Below, in pieces: positions 58,320 to 64,000 of a DNA stretch of 64,000 bases. How positions within the stretch are numbered: the stretch's first letter is position 1; each line of letters opens with the position of its first letter. Location of the stretch: the NCBI GenBank assembly GCA_027919835.1, contig JANVFP010000007.1:930001-994000 (forward strand). Reading direction: 5' to 3'. The translations under genes were made by a program, and so were the position numbers. Under the pieces are notes generated by a model. It made no database searches. It saw only the letters and a list, made by a program, of their open reading frames with translations, and was not told the DNA's origin. The DNA comes from Lentinula raphanica (taxonomy: Eukaryota > Basidiomycota > Agaricomycetes > Agaricales > Omphalotaceae).

Positions 58320-58905
58320 TGTTAGGACCGTGCCACCGACGGAGTCGGAGCTCCGATCAGAGACACAGAGGATTGTTGAACGTTAGTGTTGTTATTGAGC
58401 AACACCCTCGCCACATTACTGTGTTCAACCAAGAGAGCAGAGGAGGACGAGTACGACGTGTACGAAGTCCGACGGAGGTTCGGAGTCGGCGATAATCAAT
58501 GATCAAGACGACACCGAGAGCACAGAGGTGAGTGTTAACGTTAACGAGGTAATCCAAGTTGATATTAAAACTGAGGTATGTAAGTATGTACAGGCTCCTT
58601 ATATACTGTACGGATAGTCAGTCTAATCTAAAGTACAATAAGACGATACACATCTCGGTACTACAGCATCGGAGGTGAGAAAGACAATAAGCTATTGTAA
58701 AGTAAATTAATATAAAGGTCAGCTGAGCTGTCAGAGAATAAAACAATAAGATCATAATCAAGTTAGTCCAAACCGATACACCGGCGGAATCGGAATGAGG
58801 GACAAGGTGGATGCTGTTGGAAATGACTTAGAGAGATTCAGGAAATCTCCAAGTTCAACCTCCGAGTGAAACTCCGACGGAGCTCCGATTCTGATGGTCG
58901 TAACA
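58320..58905 (-). repeat. Gypsy-1 5' LTR
   Basis: A 586-bp partner of 39570-40155. The right edge is followed by the second CCAGG. On the minus strand it begins TGTTACGACC and ends CCTAACA, followed by gtatattaaaactt. No standard tRNA primer complement is obvious to me. It holds TCCGNCGGA at 58468 and 58873. Confidence 0.93.
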
Positions 58906-58910
58906 CCAGG

Positions 58911-59369
58911 ATGTTTTCTCCACCACGATCCAGACGAACTCTGGAAGGCCATCCAAATTCATTAGTAGCCCCCCGAAATATGTCGAGAACCGTTGAAGCT
59001 CGGTCATTTGAGCTAGCACGTATACCAGTTACCTGAGCAGTTTACAATCAGCAGGTGGTCAACAAAACTGAGATTTAGCACCTACTGTACGTGAATCGCC
59101 ATCTACACAAGCATGCATAACAATACCCCAGAAAATCAGTTTGTGGTGGCCGTCAATATGCCACAGTGCGTTCGGCCTAGAAACCTTGTACGGTTGTCGT
59201 TCGATCAAGCGCCTATGACGGATAACTCGTCCCAAGCGATCCACGTGTCGTAAAGATTCTTTCAACCGCATTCATTGAACACGAATACCCCGCATGTTCA
59301 GATACCCATGAAGATATCGTAGACCAGAATTGACTTTGGATGCTTTGAAAAGTCGGGTAATAGTGTCGC
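58911..59369 (-). pseudogene. Integrase-like gene, middle fragment
   Basis: Minus strand. Coding text ITRLFKASKVNSGLRYLHG (about 59320-59365) leads to RGIRVQ, then TGA at about 59273-59275 where Arg is expected. It continues RLKESLRHVDRLGRVIRHRR, then SRPNALWHIDGHHKLIFWG with the first catalytic D, VDGDSRT, a 51-nt intron (gtaggt...tgctcag), and ASSNDRASTVLDIFRGATN with RVRLDRGGEN carrying the second D. The text runs straight into the part left of Gypsy-1 (39564) once Gypsy-1 is removed. Confidence 0.75.
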
Positions 59370-62300
59370 ATCAGGAAAAATGTACTGAGCTCTCAGCCAC
59401 TAAAAGCTGCTTTCAGGCCCCCTAGAGCCTTTCAAGGCTTTGGAGCCACCCGTAGCTGTAGAAACTTCGCGAAGTAATCCGATAAGTTCCCACCACAGCT
59501 TCGCAAAGTAACAGGACTCGCTCTCGAAGCTTAAAAAACCCTTCCGGGTAGGCCAGTAGGGCTCCGGGGGTACTCGGCTATTTAGTATATTTAATAATAT
59601 TTAATAATTCTTTTATTATTTAATAGATATATTATAATAAATCTACTTTGCGAAGCTGTACTGCACTTCGCGAAGTGACTACGTTTACGGCAATCATGAA
59701 ATCAGGTAAATTAGGGTTAGATCATTACGTCATTGATTTCCTTTTTGGGTTATGATATTTTTGAATAGAAAAAAGCATAGAATGATATTATTGATCTTGA
59801 GATGCTAAAACATGACAGAGGAAACCAAAAATAGCTACAATGAGGTATTGGCTACCTCAGGCACATCAAAATTGCCTAAAAAGGAAATTGGTCCAAAAAT
59901 AGAACTTGATCTCATCAGATAGCAAAAAATCTGAAAAAATCATAAAAAATACTCAAAAAATTCAGGGTTGCCTCATTGGCCCTGAAAACGCAAAATAAAA
60001 AAAAATACACGACAAGTGTAAAAAATGTTATCACTCCAAATCATACTAAATCTAGGTATATATGATGTACATGCTATTTTTAGCATACCTAGTACCCTCA
60101 GACACTTAGAATGGCTTATATCATTCAATATATTCAGCACACTCAATGCTTATTAAACTTAACACACTTGTTAATGAAAAAACTCAGGACAGTAGTAATG
60201 TATATCATACTCAATACACTTAACACACTCAACAATGAAAAACCTCAAAACAGTGTTCATATGTGTTATATTTAAAACACATAATACACTTAACAATGAA
60301 AAGTCTTGGAACAATACTAATGTATATTATACTCAACATATTTAACACACTCAACAATGAAAACCCTAGAAACAGTGTTCATGTGTGTTATACTTAAAAC
60401 TCATCATACACTTAACAATGAAAAGTCTCGGAACAATACTAATGTATATCATGCTCAACACACTTAACACACTCAACAATGAAAACCCTCAAAAAAGTGT
60501 TCATGTGTGTTATACTTAAAACACATAATACACTTAACAATGAAAAGTCTCAGAGCAATACTAATGTATATCATGCTCAACACACTTTACAATGAAAAAA
60601 GTCGGAACAGTGCTCATGTGTATTATACTTGATACACTTCATCAATCAATATAACACACTTCACAATCAAAAACTTGAAGTAGTGTAATCACTCATTATA
60701 CTTATCATACTGAACACACTTCATCAGTAAGAATAACATACCTTTAATAGGACATTGTTATACTATAACACACATATAACAACGAGTTTTGGGCGCTTAT
60801 GGGCGCTTATTTGATGTTTTTGAGTCGAAATTCATTAATACCTCACTCAATTATTTTTGTGAGGACTTTCTGTTGTGTCAGGATGCTGTATACATCATAC
60901 TCCCCTAGATACAATTCGGAGAACTCAAAATTACAGCCTGTAGGGATGGCTATATCATGATCTTTTATGATTTAACAGTGTTTTAGGTAAATGACAATAC
61001 ATATGTCCATGTATTGCATAGATACCAAAGCTGTCTCATGGGGAGAGCACTCCTACAGTCTACTAACAGTGTATGAACATGATCCAGATACTCACCATGA
61101 CCATTGGACTCTGTAATATACATCTACATATTTCATGTATATTGGTGATATGTATACTTGCATGTAACTACAGATGTCATACTCGATGACTCCCATTGTA
61201 AGTCTCTTGGCTTTATGACACAGAGTAAGCATAGAATAGGTTGTAGGATGTCTCCTTTCATTGCCCAGAAGGAGTTTGACTTCATAACATGGATGTATGC
61301 ACTGTGATTTACACAAAACAGTGTAAAATTATAAAAGATCATCATATATCCAGCTCTATAGGCTGTATTTTTTGGTTCTCCAAATTGTATCTAGGAAGGT
61401 ATGATATAAACAACATTCTGACACAATATAAAGCCCACATAAAAAATTATTGAGTGTGTTATCAATGATTTTCGACTCAAAAACACCAAATAAGCGCCCA
61501 TAAGCGCCCAAAACTCGTTGTTATATGTGTGTTATAGTATAACAATGTCCCATTATAGGTGTATTATACTTACTGATGAAGTGTGTTCAGTATGATAAGT
61601 ATAATGAGTGATTACACTACTCCAAGTTTATGATTGTGAAGTGTGTTATATTGATTGATGAAGTGTATTAAGTATAACACACATGAGCACTGTTCCGAGT
61701 TTTTTCATTGTGAAGAGTGTGTTGAGTATGATATACATTAGTATTGTTCCGAGACTTTTCATTGTTAAGTGTATTATGAGTTTTAAGTATAACACACATG
61801 AACACTGTTCTGGGGTTTTTCATTGTTGAGTGTGTTAAGTGTATTGAGTATAATATACATTACTACTGTTCTGAGTTTTTTTCATTGTCAAGTGTGTTAA
61901 GTTTAATAAATTGAATGATATAAGCCATTCTAAGTGTCTGAGGGTACTAGGTGTGCTAAAAATAGCATGTACATCATATATACCCAGATTTAGTATGATT
62001 TGGAGTGATAACATTTTTTACACTTGTCGTGTATTTTTTTTTATTTTGCGTTTTCAGGGCCAACGAGGCAACCCTGAATTTTTTGAGTATTTTTTATGAT
62101 TTTTTCAGATTTTTTGCTATCTGATGAGATCAAGTTCTATTTTTGGACCAATTTCCTTTTTAGGCAATTTTGATGTGCCTGAGGTAGCCAATACCTCATT
62201 GTAGCTATTTTTGGTTTCCTCTGTCATGTTTTAGTACCTCAAGATCAATAATATCAATCTATGCTTTTTTCTATTCAAAAATATCATAACCCAAAAAGGA

Positions 62301-63600
62301 AATCAATGACGTAATGATCTAACCCTAATTTACCTGATTTCATGATTGCCGTAAACGTAGTCACTTCGTGAAGTGCAGTACAGCTTCGCAAAGTAGATTT
62401 ATTATAATATATCTATTAAATAATAAAAGAATTATTAAATATTATTAAATAATAAAAGAATTATTAAATAATATTAAATATACTAAATAGCCGAGCACCC
62501 CCCGGAGCCCTACTGGCCTACCCGGAAGGGTTTGTTGAGCTTCGAGAGCGAGTCCTGTTACTTTGCAAAGCTGTGGTGGAGACTTATCGGACTACTTCGT
62601 GGAGTTTTTACAGCTTCAGCTGTTGGAGCCCCCAAAGCATGCAAAGATACCCCCAAATCCTAGGCACTCTCAGCCACTTGAAAGGTCTGGGGTATTCTTT
62701 GAGGTGCTTTGAGGATCTTTGGGTGTCTTTGAGGATCTTTGAGTGTCTTTGAGTGTCTTTGAGTGTCTTTGAGAATCTTTGAGTGTCTTTGAGGTGCTTT
62801 GAGATGCTTTCAAAGGCAAAAAATATAAATAAAAATCAATTGATTCCTCTTATTTCTATTTTACATTACATTCTATTTCATATTCTTGTATTATGTAATT
62901 CCTAATTATATTATATTACATGAGACTTATATAATTACAAGAATTTATAATGTACTAGTTAATTATCAAATTATATAGAGAATTTAATCTACAAATCTCA
63001 TCTCTAAAGTCCTTCATTGAGATATGATAACATATACAACATGTAGATATTTAGTTAATATAGCTATATATAAGTTTGGACCATGTGACAAACTTTTTGA
63101 TTGTACATGGTTCACGGTGGCAGCCCAAATATATCATTGAAACAAGATCTTGTCAAAGTTGTCAATGGCAGTTTTTGATGCATGTATCTTCTAGATTATG
63201 CAAGTTCTGCAATGCACTTATGTAATCTCCTATTTGGGTGATGTTTTCTTCATTTAATTTGATATTAAAAGTTGCTAAAAAGCTCTGCAAAGACTCTCAA
63301 AGATCCTCAAAGATTCTCAAAGATCCTCAAAGACCCTCAAAGATCCTCAAAGCACTTCAAAGCACTACAGAGCAGTTTAGTGACCTGGGTTACCTGGGCA
63401 ACCTAGGCCATTGAGGCACTTTCAGAGTCTCTAGGAATTAGCCATTTCTTGAGGTGCTCTCAGGTCAAAGTATATCCTTTTGAGGTTGCCTAAGAAATGC
63501 CCATTTTCCTCAGTGCTTTCTAGCTCTCCTAAGCATGTAGGCCCTCTAGGGAGCCTCAAAGATACTTATAGTTGCCTAGGCCTAGAGTGTTTTTCTTGAT
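59370..63600. mobile_element. MITE-like element with ATCAGGAAAAA / TTTTTCTTGAT ends, hosting P2 copy b
   Basis: The left tip (ATCAGGAAAAATGTACTGAG) resembles the tip of the MITE at 16625. The right tip (gtgtttttcttgat) is its inverted counterpart. Internal arrays of ctttgagtgt/ctttgaggat units (62690-62815) and caaagatcctcaaaga units (63285-63365) are inverted relative to each other, forming a possible long stem. Without P2 the element is about 1.05 kb. No target duplication could be identified (tcgc on the left, ggac on the right). It separates the integrase-like fragments at 59369 and 63604. Confidence 0.6.
59447..62622. mobile_element. P2 copy b: palindromic element, TSD TTGGAGC(C)
   Basis: Begins CACCCGTAGCTG and ends CAGCTTCAGCTG. 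TTGGAGC, or TTGGAGCC if the tip is taken one base in, is present at 59440 and 62623. It aligns end to end with P2 copy a, with a small extra duplication of the aataaaagaattattaaat unit near 62440-62475. No coding capacity. Confidence 0.88.
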
Positions 63601-63603
63601 GGA

Positions 63604-63928
63604 CACGAGAACATGCGAGAGCGGGCACTTAACCAATAGGAAAGAATGAAATCGTAACAGAGGGCGACCTGGTCTGCCAGTCCGTACAACAGACACAGGT
63701 TGTAGATAGTCCACCCCAATCGATTCACTATAGCATAATATATGGTAGTGTCCAATGTACTTTTGATAAGTAAATGACCAACCTTCCTTTGACCGTTTTT
63801 TCTGCATGCAGTAGCTCAGCAATCAAGGCACCATATGCTTCACTTATAGCCTGAATCCATTCAGCTGGAAGATGCTCGTCGTACATCGCAGCTTCCAGTG
63901 CTGGGATTGTATGCACTGCGTGGTCCAT
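63604..63928 (-). pseudogene. Integrase-like gene, N-terminal fragment
   Basis: ATG at 63926-63928 opens a frame with YDEHLPAEWIQAISEAYGAL. A donor-like gaag|gttggt and an acceptor ctatag (about 63735) define an intron, after which ESIGVDYLQPVSVVRTGRPG continues to the MITE-like element at 63600. The text up to RTGRPGRP matches the usual N-terminal linker of this gene family. More upstream sequence may lie beyond the window edge. This joins the fragments at 58911-59369 and 38861-39564 as one broken gene. Confidence 0.62.
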
Positions 63929-64000
63929 AACAACACCTTTGTGAAATTTAACGTGATGTAGCTCATAACTGCCGCTATTGAGCAGGTGATAGGCAGCATC

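Larger units (their letters stand above)
39570..58905 (-). mobile_element. Gypsy-1: chromodomain Ty3/Gypsy retrotransposon with antisense gene, TSD CCAGG
   Basis: LTRs 39570-40155 and 58320-58905 are each 586 bp and differ at about six sites, all transitions. CCAGG flanks both ends (39565-39569, 58906-58910). Minus-strand order: LTR, gag (58268-56529), pol with protease, RT, RNase H, integrase and chromodomain (56463 to 42099, interrupted), an antisense gene (40412-41772), a polypurine tract beside the left LTR (AAGAGGGGGATAC on the minus strand), LTR. About 10.5 kb of the span is P1 copy b with its own insertions, so the element proper is about 8.8 kb. Confidence 0.93.

Noticed and set aside
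59370..63600. A target duplication for the outer MITE-like element
   Set aside because: Flanks read tcgc and ggac; no duplication of any length was convincing.

Overview
The window looks like a transposon-dense accessory region of a basidiomycete genome, probably Agaricomycetes. Evidence: introns of 45-65 nt with GT..AG borders, a NACHT-ankyrin NOD-like receptor with the N-terminal segment I associate with mushroom NLRs, a chromodomain Ty3/Gypsy element, a hAT transposase with BED finger, and an integrase-like gene family I recognise from Agaricomycetes. No rRNA, CRISPR or bacterial feature was seen.

Layout. (1) 1-10.5 kb: relatively GC-rich, decayed, direct duplications of an intron-containing unit (landmarks near 404, 1862, 8011 and 8750), a 419-bp tandem duplication at 3.2-4.0 kb, a short interstitial telomere-like block near 9.55 kb, and one apparently intact five-exon gene for a small secreted protein (4252-5239). 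(2) 10.7-15 kb: an eight-exon, 1260-residue NACHT protein ending in about 21 nearly identical 33-residue ankyrin repeats. (3) 15-17.9 kb: a dead pogo-like transposase carrying a perfect MITE, then the end of a Copia polyprotein. (4) 17.9-24.7 kb: the 3' end of a Gypsy-1-like element whose antisense gene is split by a young, complete, gag-only LTR element (18954-24266). (5) About 24.7-38.9 kb: Gypsy-2 on the minus strand, with an antisense multi-exon gene downstream of pol that is split by a 3.1-kb palindromic element (P1). (6) 38.9-63.9 kb: one integrase-like gene broken by five levels of insertion. Gypsy-1 (39570-58905, TSD CCAGG) sits in the gene; P1 copy b (43913-54453) sits in Gypsy-1 pol; a hAT (45682-52331) and a hAT MITE (44007-44774) sit in P1; and palindrome P2 (48017-51159) sits in an intron of the hAT transposase. 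A second P2 copy is nested in a MITE-like element near the right edge.

How it fits together. Most content is mobile DNA, and the insertion order can be read from target-site duplications. Still-plausible genes are the secreted protein, the NLR, the gag-only retroelement ORF and the 814-residue hAT transposase, whose exons are all intact because P2 landed in an intron. Two further points stand out. Both Gypsy families carry a spliced gene on the strand opposite gag-pol. Each family is also strewn with its own short palindromic motif: TCCGNCGGA in Gypsy-1, whose antisense gene encodes a zinc-cluster-like protein, and GATC-N5-GATC in Gypsy-2.

All coordinates and exon joins were worked out by eye from the sequence. 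Family names rest on motif recognition; no database search was run.
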